Notes under the pieces: model-generated
The model's database searches: none
Told to the model about the DNA's origin: nothing
The model's input: only the letters and a program-made list of their open reading frames with translations
Program-made: the position numbers and the translations under genes
Shown: positions 33,869 to 42,932 of the stretch, in pieces
How the letters are laid out: every line of letters starts with the position of its first letter
Position numbering within the stretch: position 1 is the first letter of the stretch
Source of the DNA: Pedosphaera parvula Ellin514
GTDB taxonomy: Bacteria; Verrucomicrobiota; Verrucomicrobiia; Limisphaerales; Pedosphaeraceae
Assembly: GCF_000172555.1 (NCBI RefSeq)
Contig: NZ_ABOX02000004.1
Span: 1 to 64,000, forward strand
Direction of reading: 5' to 3'
Length of the DNA: 64,000 bases

Positions 33869-35227
33869 CTATCCAGTCGAATGTTGCCTGTCGATGCGAT
33901 TCGGCACCTGCCCCAGCAGCCATCCCATGAACCCAAACGCAATCCAGGACAGGGCTGGAATATAAAGCCCAAATTCAACAGTGCTTTGCAATGCCCAACC
34001 TAACAAGCCCAGCCAAACACCCAACTTGAGCCAATGGCCACGGATATCTGTTCTCGAATAAATAAAATAGATCGAATAGCTTAGAAAAGCGGCATACAGC
34101 AGGAAACCTAATACACCGGAATCCGATGCCTGTTGCAGGTAATCGTTATGAGTTAGACGCGACATCTCGGACTCGGGTTTCTTGATCTTCTCATAAGCCT
34201 TTGCAAATGTCCCGGGCCCCGTCCCGAACACAGGATGCACCTTTGTCGTCTCAACCGCTGCGCGCCAATAATCTCCTCGTGCAACCACGCTCGTAGCCCC
34301 CTTTTTGAAGAAGCCTTGGTATTTCAATGCAAAGCCTGCCACCCCCAAAACCATGAAGGTCCCTACAATCGCCAATCTGACTCGCTGTTTCATCGGCATG
34401 AAAAAGCTACCCACCAACAGAGTCACAAGCATCAACAGCCACCCGCCCTTCGATCCCGACCAATACAAACATCCCAATGCCGCCACGCCATACAGGGCCA
34501 TCAAAAAAACCCTCGCACCGCTTGTTAAACGCTCTCGCAGCGACCATATAAACGCCAACGTTGGCGGCAGCACCAGCAGGATCACTCCAGCCAGGGCATT
34601 CGGATAGAACAAGGTGGCAAAAATTCGATTGCTTGAAACCTTCTTCAATAACTCCGGCGGCACTGTCTTCAAGGTTGGATATATATAGAGGTAGAAGTAG
34701 CGTCTTGTTTCCTCCAACCCTCCAAAATGCTGTTGAAATCCCACGATCAACACCCACGTGAACCCTGCTAACAGCCCACCCCAAAACCATCCGATTGCTC
34801 GAACACGACTCAGCGAGAACAAGCCCAAATAAAAGCACACCACGCAAGTCGTAAAATGGGCAAGTGTCGCCCGTGTCAGTGCCTTATCCACCGTACTCGT
34901 GCCGGCTATGAATTCCCAAACCAGCCACGCCAGCGGCAATGCCACCAGGAACTTCGGTGCATTTGTCTCCCTTTTCGCCACCATCAATCCCAGCACCGTC
35001 ACCCCGGCCAGCAACCAATAACCCCAAATTGCCGGCCACGGGTTTAAAATCATCTCCAAAAAATTCGCCGGCGGATCAACGAGCTTTTCCATTATCACTG
35101 GATTGCCAAACTTCACCAACGCCAACCCCAACAACAATCCAAACAATCCTGCGAAGACATTTGGCAACGGGCCACTCTCCACCTTGGGCGCAGATTCCAC
35201 CTTCCTGTTTTTTTGTTCCACGCTCAT
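33869..35227 (-). CDS. O-antigen ligase/polymerase-like membrane protein
   Basis: The product is 452 residues with about twelve hydrophobic segments. The large periplasmic loop precedes RLTHNDYLQQASDSGVLGFLLY, the HN-x-x-L-Q motif of the Wzy/WaaL-type O-antigen ligase family, and an earlier TGPGTFAKAYEKIK matches the same fold. It should join or polymerise surface glycans from lipid carriers. No other polysaccharide gene lies nearby. It ends 15 bases before aroQ on the same strand. Confidence 0.82.
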   Translation of the reverse strand: MSVEQKNRKVESAPKVESGPLPNVFAGLFGLLLGLALVKFGNPVIMEKLVDPPANFLEMILNPWPAIWGYWLLAGVTVLGLMVAKRETNAPKFLVALPLAWLVWEFIAGTSTVDKALTRATLAHFTTCVVCFYLGLFSLSRVRAIGWFWGGLLAGFTWVLIVGFQQHFGGLEETRRYFYLYIYPTLKTVPPELLKKVSSNRIFATLFYPNALAGVILLVLPPTLAFIWSLRERLTSGARVFLMALYGVAALGCLYWSGSKGGWLLMLVTLLVGSFFMPMKQRVRLAIVGTFMVLGVAGFALKYQGFFKKGATSVVARGDYWRAAVETTKVHPVFGTGPGTFAKAYEKIKKPESEMSRLTHNDYLQQASDSGVLGFLLYAAFLSYSIYFIYSRTDIRGHWLKLGVWLGLLGWALQSTVEFGLYIPALSWIAFGFMGWLLGQVPNRIDRQHSTG

Positions 35228-35266
35228 GGATTACTCACTGAGGTTTGAAGTTTACTCCATTCCTCC

Positions 35267-36301
35267 TCACAACTGCAGTTCCAGCAACCCAACTTCCAAC
35301 GCCAGTGCCTCCTGCACATTCGACCCCAACAATCGCTGCATCCGTTCCAGCACCTGTAAATTCTTAATTGCCTGCTCTGACGAAATCCGCTTCGCCACCT
35401 GTGCAGCCGTCGGCAATTCCGGGAAACTCAGCAGTTCTGCGCCCTCCAACGGCATCGTCCGCAGCCAGACATCCCTCAACCACCACTGTAGCAAACCCAG
35501 CACATCCGCACGCTGCAACCGGTATTCCGCCTCGATGGCTGCCGACAACTCCTCTTCCCACCTGTCCCGCAACTTCGGATCTAAATCATCATAACGCTCC
35601 AGCGGGGACCGTGCGGTCAGCGCCTTCTCAATCTCTTCCTTCAACTCCCCCAGCGTCTTCAGCAACACCCCGAGCAATCGATACCTCCCCAACAAGCTCT
35701 TCTGCTCTTCCGCAGCCAATTCACTGAAAGCCCTCAACCACTCCATCTGCGCTGCCGCCAAAGCCTTGTTTCCTTCGCCCGCAAAATTCAACCGCAGGCA
35801 GCGCGACAGAATCGTTTCCAAAATCTTCTGCGGCTCCGTCGTCAATAAAACCAAAATCGACTTCGCTGGCGGCTCCTCGAGCGTCTTCAAAAATGCATTC
35901 GCCGCCTGCACATTCAGTCGATCCGCCGCCACTATCACCGCCACCTTATACTCCGCCTCATTCGGCTTCAGGTTGATCTCCTGCATCAAATCCCGCATCT
36001 GATCGATCGTCACCACCCGCGACTTCGACTCCGGCCGTACCCAATGCACATCCGCATGATTCTCCGCATCGATCTTTCGGCAGTTCACGCACTTGTCGCA
36101 GCAATCCACCGCCGGACCGCCCGGCACCAACCGCACCGGCTCCTGGCAATTCAGCGTCTTCGCCAACGTCCGTGCCAACGCCTCCAATTCCCCCAGGGAA
36201 TGACCGCTGAACAGGTAACCGTGCGCCAGCCGTCCCCGCTCCAAACTCCGCTGGAGCAAGGTCACCGGCTGCTTCTGCTCTGGAAAATCTTTAAACGACA
36301 T
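35267..36301 (-). CDS. holB: DNA polymerase III delta-prime subunit
   Basis: The product is 344 residues from ATG 36301 (MSFKDFPEQKQPV). The frame is open to 36346, but the family fold starts at the chosen Met. A four-cysteine zinc module (CCDKCVNC plus an upstream Cys) and VVTIDQMRDLMQEINLKPNEAEYKVAVI are typical of the clamp loader. The P-loop region reads SGHSLGELEAL without a GKT, so it should not bind ATP, as is normal for delta-prime. SRC (ILSRCLRL) is present. It helps load the sliding clamp. Confidence 0.88.
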   Translation of the reverse strand: MSFKDFPEQKQPVTLLQRSLERGRLAHGYLFSGHSLGELEALARTLAKTLNCQEPVRLVPGGPAVDCCDKCVNCRKIDAENHADVHWVRPESKSRVVTIDQMRDLMQEINLKPNEAEYKVAVIVAADRLNVQAANAFLKTLEEPPAKSILVLLTTEPQKILETILSRCLRLNFAGEGNKALAAAQMEWLRAFSELAAEEQKSLLGRYRLLGVLLKTLGELKEEIEKALTARSPLERYDDLDPKLRDRWEEELSAAIEAEYRLQRADVLGLLQWWLRDVWLRTMPLEGAELLSFPELPTAAQVAKRISSEQAIKNLQVLERMQRLLGSNVQEALALEVGLLELQL

Positions 36302-36486
36302 CGCAATTCTTAAACTTTTATAAGCTCTCACCCTGCTCCAAGTCACTAACTAATCGCTAACCTTAATCCATGTTTATGCTTGCCCAGGATCGAAAAACCG
36401 CATTTTTCAAACTAAAAGCTCTCGAATTTGAAAGCAACCAGCGGAGTGCGCACACCAGCCATCCATTTTATCCTGACCTTGTGAAT

Positions 36487-37608
36487 ATGTTACAATTACC
36501 TCAAATTAATAAAGTGCATCGTAAAGATCCACTCACTCTCAATCGCTACGACACCGACGATCTACGCTGGCTTGCAGTGCAACAACGCAACCCCAACGCT
36601 GACGGGCACTTCGTCTATTCGGTCGCAACCACCGGCGTCTATTGCCGGCCTGCTTGTCCTTCACGGCTCGCCTTACGCGAAAACATCGCCTTCCATGATA
36701 CCTGCACCGATGCCGAGCGCGCGGGTTTTCGCCCCTGCAAACGCTGCCAACCGACTGGTGCTTCACTCGCGAAGCGGCACGCCGATGCCGCAGCCAAGGC
36801 TTGTCGCATCATCGAAACTTCCGATCCCCTTCCCTCCCTCGATGAACTTGCCAATGCCGTCGGTCTGAGCCGCTATCACTTTCATCGAATCTTCAAAAAG
36901 ACTGTTGGGGTAACGCCGCGGCAGTATTTCGCCGCGCATCGAAACGAACGCGTCCGCTCCGAATTGCGTTCGCAACCTTCCGTTACCCAGGCCATCTACG
37001 GCGCAGGCTTCAACTCCAGCAGCCGGTTTTACGAGCGCTCAACCGAGACTTTGGGCATGACGCCCGGCGAGTATCAAAAGGGTGGCAACGGCACTGTCAT
37101 CCGCTACGGCTTCGCAGCTTGTCCCCTCGGACTCGCATTGATCGCAGGCACCGCACGCGGTATTTGTTCAGTAAGTTTCGGCATTAATCGAGCCCTCCTT
37201 GAAGAGGATCTGCGGAAAAACTTTCCCAAAGCCTCCTTCGAGAAAGCCGACCGCAGTTTCGATACCTGGGTCAAGGCCATCGTCGACCACATCAAAGACC
37301 CGGCCTCCCGCGTCGATCTGCCCCTCGACATCCGGGGTACCGCCTTTCAACAACGGGTCTGGCAGGCCTTGCGAGAAATTCCGGTCGGACAAACTGCCAG
37401 CTATACCGAAGTCGCCGCCCGGATCGGCCAACCCTCAGCGGTCCGCGCTGTTGCCCGCGCCTGCGCAACCAATCGCATCGCCGCGATCATCCCCTGCCAC
37501 CGCGTAATCGGAACCAACGGCAGTCTCACCGGCTACCGCTGGGGCGTTGAACGCAAACGCCAGCTTCTCAAACAAGAACACGCAGTCACCAAAAACCAAA
37601 AAAAGTGA
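36487..37608 (+). CDS. ada: Ada-type bifunctional methyltransferase and transcriptional activator
   Basis: The product is 373 residues from ATG 36487; the frame is open upstream to 36370, which adds a segment foreign to the family. The N-terminal zinc domain has the four Cys (GVYCRPACPSR and FRPCKRC), one of which accepts methyl from phosphotriesters. An AraC helix-turn-helix region follows (LSRYHFHRIFKKTVGVTPRQY). The C-terminal O6-methylguanine transferase has the active IIPCHRVIG. All three parts look functional. It sits 126 bases upstream of alkA, matching the adaptive response to alkylation. Confidence 0.94.
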   Translation: MLQLPQINKVHRKDPLTLNRYDTDDLRWLAVQQRNPNADGHFVYSVATTGVYCRPACPSRLALRENIAFHDTCTDAERAGFRPCKRCQPTGASLAKRHADAAAKACRIIETSDPLPSLDELANAVGLSRYHFHRIFKKTVGVTPRQYFAAHRNERVRSELRSQPSVTQAIYGAGFNSSSRFYERSTETLGMTPGEYQKGGNGTVIRYGFAACPLGLALIAGTARGICSVSFGINRALLEEDLRKNFPKASFEKADRSFDTWVKAIVDHIKDPASRVDLPLDIRGTAFQQRVWQALREIPVGQTASYTEVAARIGQPSAVRAVARACATNRIAAIIPCHRVIGTNGSLTGYRWGVERKRQLLKQEHAVTKNQKK

Positions 37609-37734
37609 AGGCAACAGCCACGTAGACCAACCCAGCCACAACATGCACCAAACTTCCATGAAACAGAATGCATCCTTGCTTTTCCTTTTTCTGATTTTCG
37701 TGCCCCTTGTGCCTTTTTGTGGCCATCCCGAATC

Positions 37735-38619
37735 ATGTCCTTCTCACTAAAACTGCCCTCAAACTATTCCAGCCGCGAGGTCATGGCCTTTCAAGCACGC
37801 GACCCGGAAGGACTCGCCGAACGCCTGGAACCAAACCGCATCCGCAAAGCATTCGTGTTCGAAGCCATCCCGCTTGTCCTCGATATTTCTCTGGCAAAGA
37901 ACATGGCCAACTGCCGCATCGAAGCCGATCGCCCCCTCCCACACGCAACACGCACCACGCTACAACAGATCGCCCGCAACCTCCTCGCACTCCGCATCGA
38001 TCCAGAACCTTTCGAGGCCATGGCCAAGGAGGACAACCTCCTCGCTTCGTTGGTTCAAAAGCAAACCGGCCTGCGCATTCCGCACACAACCACCCCGTTC
38101 GAAGCTCTGGCTTGGGCCATCATAGGCCAGCAAATCAATCTTTCCTTCGCCATAACACTGCGACGTTCCTTCATCCAACTCGCCGGAACGAAGCATTCCA
38201 GCGGACTCTGGTGCCACCCAGATGCCTCCGCTGTCGCACGACTCAATCCCGACCATCTGGGACAACTCAAATTCTCACGCGCCAAAGCTGAAACTCTGGT
38301 TCGCATGGCCCAACTCGTCGATTCCGGCAAACTGCCACTGGACGAATGGCAAAACCACTCTCCCGAAGAAATCCAAGCCGCCCTGCTCGCCATCAAAGGC
38401 ATCGGCCCATGGACAGTCAACTACACCCTCCTCCGTGGTTTCGCCTTCGCCGACTGCTCCCTCCACGGCGATGCCGCTATTCGGAATGCCCTCAATCGCC
38501 TCAGCGGTTCAGCTACCAAACCAACTATCAAGGAGATAGAAACGCTTCTCCAACGCTACCGCCCACATCGCTCCATGACCGCCGCCCACCTCTGGAAAAG
38601 CCTCCATGTCGCCGCCTGA
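37735..38619 (+). CDS. alkA: DNA-3-methyladenine glycosylase II
   Basis: The product is 294 residues from ATG 37735; an upstream ATG at 37717 is possible. The N-terminal mixed domain precedes the helix-hairpin-helix glycosylase core: ALAWAIIGQQINLSFA, then the hairpin IKGIGPWTVNYTLLRG, then the catalytic Asp in the following ADCSLHGDAAIRN segment. It removes alkylated purines to start base-excision repair. Orientation and closeness to ada suggest shared induction, though the gap of about 125 bases may hold its own promoter. Confidence 0.92.
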   Translation: MSFSLKLPSNYSSREVMAFQARDPEGLAERLEPNRIRKAFVFEAIPLVLDISLAKNMANCRIEADRPLPHATRTTLQQIARNLLALRIDPEPFEAMAKEDNLLASLVQKQTGLRIPHTTTPFEALAWAIIGQQINLSFAITLRRSFIQLAGTKHSSGLWCHPDASAVARLNPDHLGQLKFSRAKAETLVRMAQLVDSGKLPLDEWQNHSPEEIQAALLAIKGIGPWTVNYTLLRGFAFADCSLHGDAAIRNALNRLSGSATKPTIKEIETLLQRYRPHRSMTAAHLWKSLHVAA

Positions 38620-38921
38620 AACCTCGACTCGACTCTCAACTTCCATCGCACACGCGATCAACGATTCAATCCCACCGCCAGGCTTGTAGGTGGGGCGAGC
38701 TGCCCGTCCGGAAGCACCTCCATGAGCGCCGCACTGACATGGCCCAGAATTTTAATCCACCTTTTGCCTCAACACGCGTACGCACTCCACGACTCAACAC
38801 CTCGTGCCCGCAATCCATTATCGGTGGAAAAGGCTGAGGCTATCAATCGTGCGGAAACAACAAGTGATCTATTAGCTGGAACGTCTGCGCCAACCGAGCC
38901 GGGCCAGGACAGCAAAACCGA
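38620..38921. other. Intergenic stretch of about 300 bases
   Basis: No convincing gene. A 67-codon plus-strand frame at 38722-38925 has no recognisable features and converges on the small minus-strand frame that follows. Nothing repetitive was seen. Confidence 0.4.
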
Positions 38922-39101
38922 CTAGCTGTAATCCTCATCGTAATAGAATTGTGTGAATGCCGGCGGAAAAGTTTCCTCCGCCGTGTCCTGCGCCTTGGCG
39001 ACACTCAAAAAGCCAATCACGGACGCGCTGGCAGCAACTGTCTGGTGGAGAAATTTGATAAATGTATCCTCCTGCCCGGTTGAATCCGGTTGCGAGCACA
39101 T
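38922..39101 (-). CDS. Possible small secreted protein (59 residues)
   Basis: Minus-strand frame from ATG 39101 to TAG 38922. The middle reads IKFLHQTVAASASVIGFLSVAKAQ, a convincing signal peptide with an AKA-Q cleavage site, followed by an acidic tail rich in Phe and Tyr (FPPAFTQFYYDEDYS). A GGAGG sequence lies inside the frame just before FIKFLHQ, at a ribosome-site distance from that point, but no standard start codon sits there; a start mutation is possible. Function unknown. Confidence 0.4.
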   Translation of the reverse strand: MCSQPDSTGQEDTFIKFLHQTVAASASVIGFLSVAKAQDTAEETFPPAFTQFYYDEDYS

Positions 39102-39223
39102 TCAGCGCCCACGACAAACGGAAGCCAGGTATTCACCCTATTGTCATGAATCTGGTCTTGTGGATGATTCAGGATGGGAGGTTAGAACAGATTCCATGCA
39201 AACTTCGTTGCAAAGGATGAAAA

Positions 39224-39358
39224 ATGAATGATCCAAAATTATGCGGTGGAAGGATTCTTCGGAGCGCCGACCCGCTCAATCTCGAGATGCCGTTTGAAAA
39301 GCTCGAGAGCTTCATCACCGGAACAGTCCGCTGCAAGTCAAGTCGGGACACTAGCTGA
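39224..39358 (+). pseudogene. N-terminal remnant of a sulfite-oxidase-like molybdoenzyme
   Basis: The frame MNDPKLCGGRILRSADPLNL followed by EMPFEKLESFIT strongly resembles the start of sulfite-oxidase-family proteins, which continue with TP-x-FFVR. Here the frame changes to an unrelated GTVRCKSSRDTS and stops after 44 codons. The remaining about 300 residues of the family are missing. A different, complete member of the family occurs at 43461. Confidence 0.5.
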
Positions 39359-39409
39359 CTTTGCCTGATTAGATTCGAGGATAACAGTTCAATAAAAAGG
39401 AAAAATCGT

Positions 39410-39877
39410 ATGCAAACATCTACAGTAGAGAAATCGCACCAGGAGCCAGTTGTTGTTCCACCCGGCTCCGGTGAGCAATTAAACATCGCTGGCAGTAAAA
39501 CCCTTCACAAAATTAAGAGCAGTGCCACAAACGGTGTTTTTTCTGTTATGGAGTTCGTTACACCTCCGGGAAAAGGTGTAGCGCTTCATGTTCATGAACG
39601 CGAGGATGAGCTTGTTTATCTGCTGGAAGGGGAACTTGAAGTCACGCTTGGAGACCAAAAGATGAAAGCGGTTCCAGGTGTCATGGCATTGTTGCCAAGA
39701 GGAATTCCTCATGGTTTTACAAACATTGGGAACAAGCCCAGCAGGCTTTTGGACACTATATTACCGGGCCAGTTTGATAATTATTTTGTGGAACTGGCGG
39801 CTCTATATGCAGCTGGAGAGCCATCAGAAGAGCAAATTGATGCACTCTCCAGAAAGTACAGGATTAGATATCTATAA
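39410..39877 (+). CDS. Cupin-domain protein (quercetinase-like)
   Basis: The product is 155 residues. The cupin metal motif is seen in HVHEREDELVYLLEGELEV (His, His, Glu) and LPRGIPHGFTNIGNKPSRLL (second His). Length and C-terminal extension with a Tyr-rich end match small bacterial quercetin 2,3-dioxygenase-like proteins. Activity is not predictable from this. Confidence 0.82.
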   Translation: MQTSTVEKSHQEPVVVPPGSGEQLNIAGSKTLHKIKSSATNGVFSVMEFVTPPGKGVALHVHEREDELVYLLEGELEVTLGDQKMKAVPGVMALLPRGIPHGFTNIGNKPSRLLDTILPGQFDNYFVELAALYAAGEPSEEQIDALSRKYRIRYL

Positions 39878-39965
39878 GGTAATTAAGTGAATTGGTAAGC
39901 CGGGATTCCGGGCCGCTGGCGACCGTGCAATCGCAATCCGCCGCCAGCGAGCGCGAATGTGAGGA

Positions 39966-40337
39966 ATGACAACATCCTTGCATCCGGCTTACAAACGATT
40001 GAAGGGAGTCAGTCAATTGAAGAGATACAAAATCATTCTCCTTGTGATTGCCGTTTTGCTCGCAGCGGCCTGGTACGCGTTCCGTCCGGAACGTCTGTTC
40101 ATAAAGCAACGGGTCCACGAAGAACTACCGACTACGCAGGCGGTGAATTCGCCGGCGAAACCGCTCGCCTCGGGCAAATTCCATTTAGGAGCGCACCCGA
40201 CAAGTGGAACTGCCGCAGTCTATCAGTTAGCCGGAGCCGCACTTGTCGAAAGCGCGGAGCGAAATTTCGGTAGTCTGGATAAACTCGACATCGGCAGCCG
40301 TTGGCCGAGCTTCACAACACAGGGAGGCGGACGATGA
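39966..40337 (+). pseudogene. Shortened DM13-domain membrane protein
   Basis: A 123-codon frame, perhaps truly starting at TTG 40017 (LKRYKIILLVIAVLLAAAW). After one membrane helix comes the DM13 start (LASGKFHLGAHPTSGTAAVYQL), a secreted domain thought to bind cofactor and move electrons. The usual continuation (VLRL-NF-TSNGPDVHVYL) is absent, and the frame runs into unrelated codons to a stop that overlaps the next ATG as ATGA. So the domain has lost more than half. It could be a deletion joined to the imported gene downstream. Confidence 0.5.
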
Positions 40338-41251
40338 AGGCGATCGTGGTGACGGACCAGGCTGCGGGAACGGCCGGGATGAAGCTGGTGGAGCGGCCCG
40401 AGCCGCAGGCGGCGATAAACGACGTCGTTGTTCAGATTCATGCGTCGGGATTCACCGGGAATGAGCTGACGTGGCCCTCGACCTGGACCGATCGCGCCGG
40501 CCGTGACCGGACTCCTTCAACCCCCGGACACGAGCTGGCCGGAGTGGTCACCGCTCTCGGCTATGGCACGACGGGGCTGTCGATTGGACAGCGGGTGTTC
40601 GGCCTCACGGACTGGTATCGCGACGGCACGCTGGCGGAGTATATGGCCATCGAGGCACGCAGCCTCACACCGCTGCCGGGCGACGTTGACTTCACCGTGG
40701 GCGCGGCCCTCGTGATGGCGGGCCTGACTGCGTGGCAGGGGCTGTTCGAGCACGGTCGCATTCAGGCGGGGCAGAGCGTCCTGGTGCACGGTGCGGCCGG
40801 CGTGGTCGGTTCGATGGCGACCCAGCTCGCACGTGAGGCCGGCGCGTACGTCATCGGCACCGGGCGCGCTGCCGGCCGTCAGACGGCGCTCGACTTCGGC
40901 GCGCAGGAGTTCGTCGCCCTCGATAAGGGCGCCCTGGAAGACGTCGGCAAAGTCGATCTGGTTTTCGATGTCCTCGGCGGCGACATCGCGAAGCGGTCTG
41001 CGGGCGTGATTCGCGCCGGAGGAACGCTGGTGACCGTCACCGGCCCGACCGAGGCGCGGCCCTCTGGCGGCCTGACTATCGACTTCGTCGTCGTACCCGA
41101 TCGCGCCCAATTGAGTGAGCTCGTCCAGCGGGTCCGGGATGGTCGGCTGCGGACGAACATCGGCAAAGTGGCTGCCCTCGACGATGCGGTTGCCGCCCTC
41201 AACCCGACCGAGCGGATCAAGGGAAAGACGATCATCCGCGTTCATTCGTGA
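40334..41251 (+). CDS. NADP-dependent quinone oxidoreductase-like MDR protein, GC-rich import
   Basis: The product is 305 residues from ATG 40334, with a clear GGAGG seven bases upstream. It has the zinc-less MDR fold: TPGHELAGVVTALGYG, the nucleotide site VLVHGAAGVVGSMATQLA and the C-terminal AALDDAVAALNPTERIKGKTII. It likely reduces enones or quinones with NADPH. Base composition is far richer in G and C (near two-thirds by eye) than the flanking genes (about half), and third positions are nearly all G or C. That points to transfer from a high-GC donor. Confidence 0.87.
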   Translation: MKAIVVTDQAAGTAGMKLVERPEPQAAINDVVVQIHASGFTGNELTWPSTWTDRAGRDRTPSTPGHELAGVVTALGYGTTGLSIGQRVFGLTDWYRDGTLAEYMAIEARSLTPLPGDVDFTVGAALVMAGLTAWQGLFEHGRIQAGQSVLVHGAAGVVGSMATQLAREAGAYVIGTGRAAGRQTALDFGAQEFVALDKGALEDVGKVDLVFDVLGGDIAKRSAGVIRAGGTLVTVTGPTEARPSGGLTIDFVVVPDRAQLSELVQRVRDGRLRTNIGKVAALDDAVAALNPTERIKGKTIIRVHS

Positions 41252-41311
41252 GGACTCGGGGAATGCCTAACGCCCACGAAGGTGCAATTCACGCGCCGAA
41301 GGAGAGTTTAT

Positions 41312-42205
41312 ATGTCGAACACGATTACACCGACCGTTTTCTATCGCACGCTTAACGTGGAGGGGCTGGAAATCTTCTATCGCGAAGCCGGTCCCCGGGA
41401 TGCTCCCACCGTTCTGCTCTTGCACGGCTTTCCGTCGTCTTCTCATATGTTCCGCAATCTGATTCCCATGCTTGCCGATAAATATCATGTCGTTGCCCCA
41501 GACTTTCCTGGATATGGCGAAAGCTCATCACCGTCGGTCAACGATTTCGACTATTCCTTCGAACGGTTAGCGACTGTGACCGAAAAGTTCACCGAAAAGC
41601 TGAATCTTTCTTCATATGCGCTATACCTCTCGGACATAGGTTCATCGGCTGGCTTCCATTTAGCTGTCATGCATCCCGAACGAGTGACCGCCATGATCGT
41701 CCAAAACGGAGACGCCTATGTTGAAGCCATAAATAAGGAGTTCTTAAAAAAGGGATTATCTGACTATTGGGAAGATCGGAGCGAAAAGAATGCTCAAGTT
41801 CTACTCGACTGGCTTCTGACGATTGAAGGAACCAAGTGGCATTATCTGCATGGTGTCAGAGATCCGTCGAAGATCAGCCCTGACAATTGGGTGATCGACC
41901 AGGCTTATCAGGACCGACCGGGGAACAAGGAAATCCAACTTTCAATCCTCTACAAAGCCAAAAGGAATCTGGATGCCTATCCCGTTTGGCAGGAGTATTT
42001 CCGTAAACAACAGCCCCCCACGCTGATCACTTGGGGCAAAAACGATGGAATCTTTACGGTGAAGGGTGCTGAACTTTTTAAAAGAGATATTCCCAGCGCA
42101 GAGCTCCATCTTCTCGACACGGGCCATTTTGCGTTGGAAGAAGAAGTGGATCGCATTGGGTCGTTGATGCATGAGTTTCTCGACCGAACAATAAACAAGA
42201 AATAA
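41312..42205 (+). CDS. Alpha/beta hydrolase (epoxide hydrolase/haloalkane dehalogenase-like)
   Basis: The product is 297 residues from ATG 41312 (GGAGAG upstream). Motifs: LLLHGFPSSSHMFRNLIP (oxyanion hole HGFP), nucleophile region YLSDIGSSAGFHLA with Asp in the elbow, an acidic residue in WGKNDGIF, and DTGHFALEE with the catalytic His. An Asp nucleophile groups it with epoxide hydrolases and dehalogenases and not with esterases. The substrate is unknown. Base composition returns to the local norm here. Confidence 0.85.
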   Translation: MSNTITPTVFYRTLNVEGLEIFYREAGPRDAPTVLLLHGFPSSSHMFRNLIPMLADKYHVVAPDFPGYGESSSPSVNDFDYSFERLATVTEKFTEKLNLSSYALYLSDIGSSAGFHLAVMHPERVTAMIVQNGDAYVEAINKEFLKKGLSDYWEDRSEKNAQVLLDWLLTIEGTKWHYLHGVRDPSKISPDNWVIDQAYQDRPGNKEIQLSILYKAKRNLDAYPVWQEYFRKQQPPTLITWGKNDGIFTVKGAELFKRDIPSAELHLLDTGHFALEEEVDRIGSLMHEFLDRTINKK

Positions 42206-42458
42206 GTATTGAAAGCGCGTTGCCAGGAGATCTCTTTTGATTTTGGATCCTCTCCATCGGATATGCAATGGAAGGACCCGGAATTGAAAGTTAGACGTTT
42301 GACGAAGTCGGACCTTAGGTGTGTCCACCGAAAAGAACAGACCTTTTCCGTCCAACGCGTAACCTCCTCTTCTCTTCGATCTAAAGGGTTGGAGGCGCTG
42401 GGATTTCACATCAGAAGTAAGCCGGTTATCGCAGCACATCACGGAAAGGACAGAAGCG

Positions 42459-42893
42459 ATGCATAACATGAAGAAGTTGTTGTTTCCATTGTTGCTGTGT
42501 CCGTTGTTGCTTTTTCCACTGCTCGCATCCAGTAGCGCAGATACCCACGTGGCAAAAGAGACACCTCTATTCAGGAGAGAGCTTCCGGATGTGCCTGGGA
42601 AAGAAGGCCTAATTGAAACAGTCGTTCTCGCTCCGGGCGAGGTCGTTCCGACGCATCGACATAAAGCAGATGTCTTTGCGTACGTGCTACAGGGAAGTGT
42701 CGTTACGCAATTGAAAGGCGGTAAAGCACAGACAGTTCACGCCGGCGAAGCCTTTTACGAATCGCCCACAGACGTACACATCGTGACTCGCAACGCGAGT
42801 ACGACGCAACCCGCGACGCTTCTCGTTTTCTTTGTGAAAAAGACAGGTGCTCCGCCAACTGTGGCTGAGGAGAAAGCCAATGCCATTCGCTAA
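42459..42893 (+). CDS. Secreted cupin protein
   Basis: The product is 144 residues with a signal peptide of repeated LLLxPLL and cleavage near SSSADT. One cupin domain: VPTHRHKADVFAYVLQGSVV and GEAFYESPTDVHIVTRN, providing the metal-binding His pair and Glu/Asp variant. It begins a run of five rightward genes (cupin, DoxX, molybdoenzyme, flavoreductase, DUF6510). A purine-rich AGGA lies about nine bases before the ATG. Confidence 0.8.
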   Translation: MHNMKKLLFPLLLCPLLLFPLLASSSADTHVAKETPLFRRELPDVPGKEGLIETVVLAPGEVVPTHRHKADVFAYVLQGSVVTQLKGGKAQTVHAGEAFYESPTDVHIVTRNASTTQPATLLVFFVKKTGAPPTVAEEKANAIR

Positions 42894-42932
42894 GTGCGTG
42901 AAATGGAATCGAACCCAAACCGAGAGGCAACC

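Noticed and set aside
40517-41245. A long minus-strand frame opposite the GC-rich oxidoreductase
   Set aside because: High GC content suppresses stop codons in all frames; the plus-strand product has all the MDR motifs.
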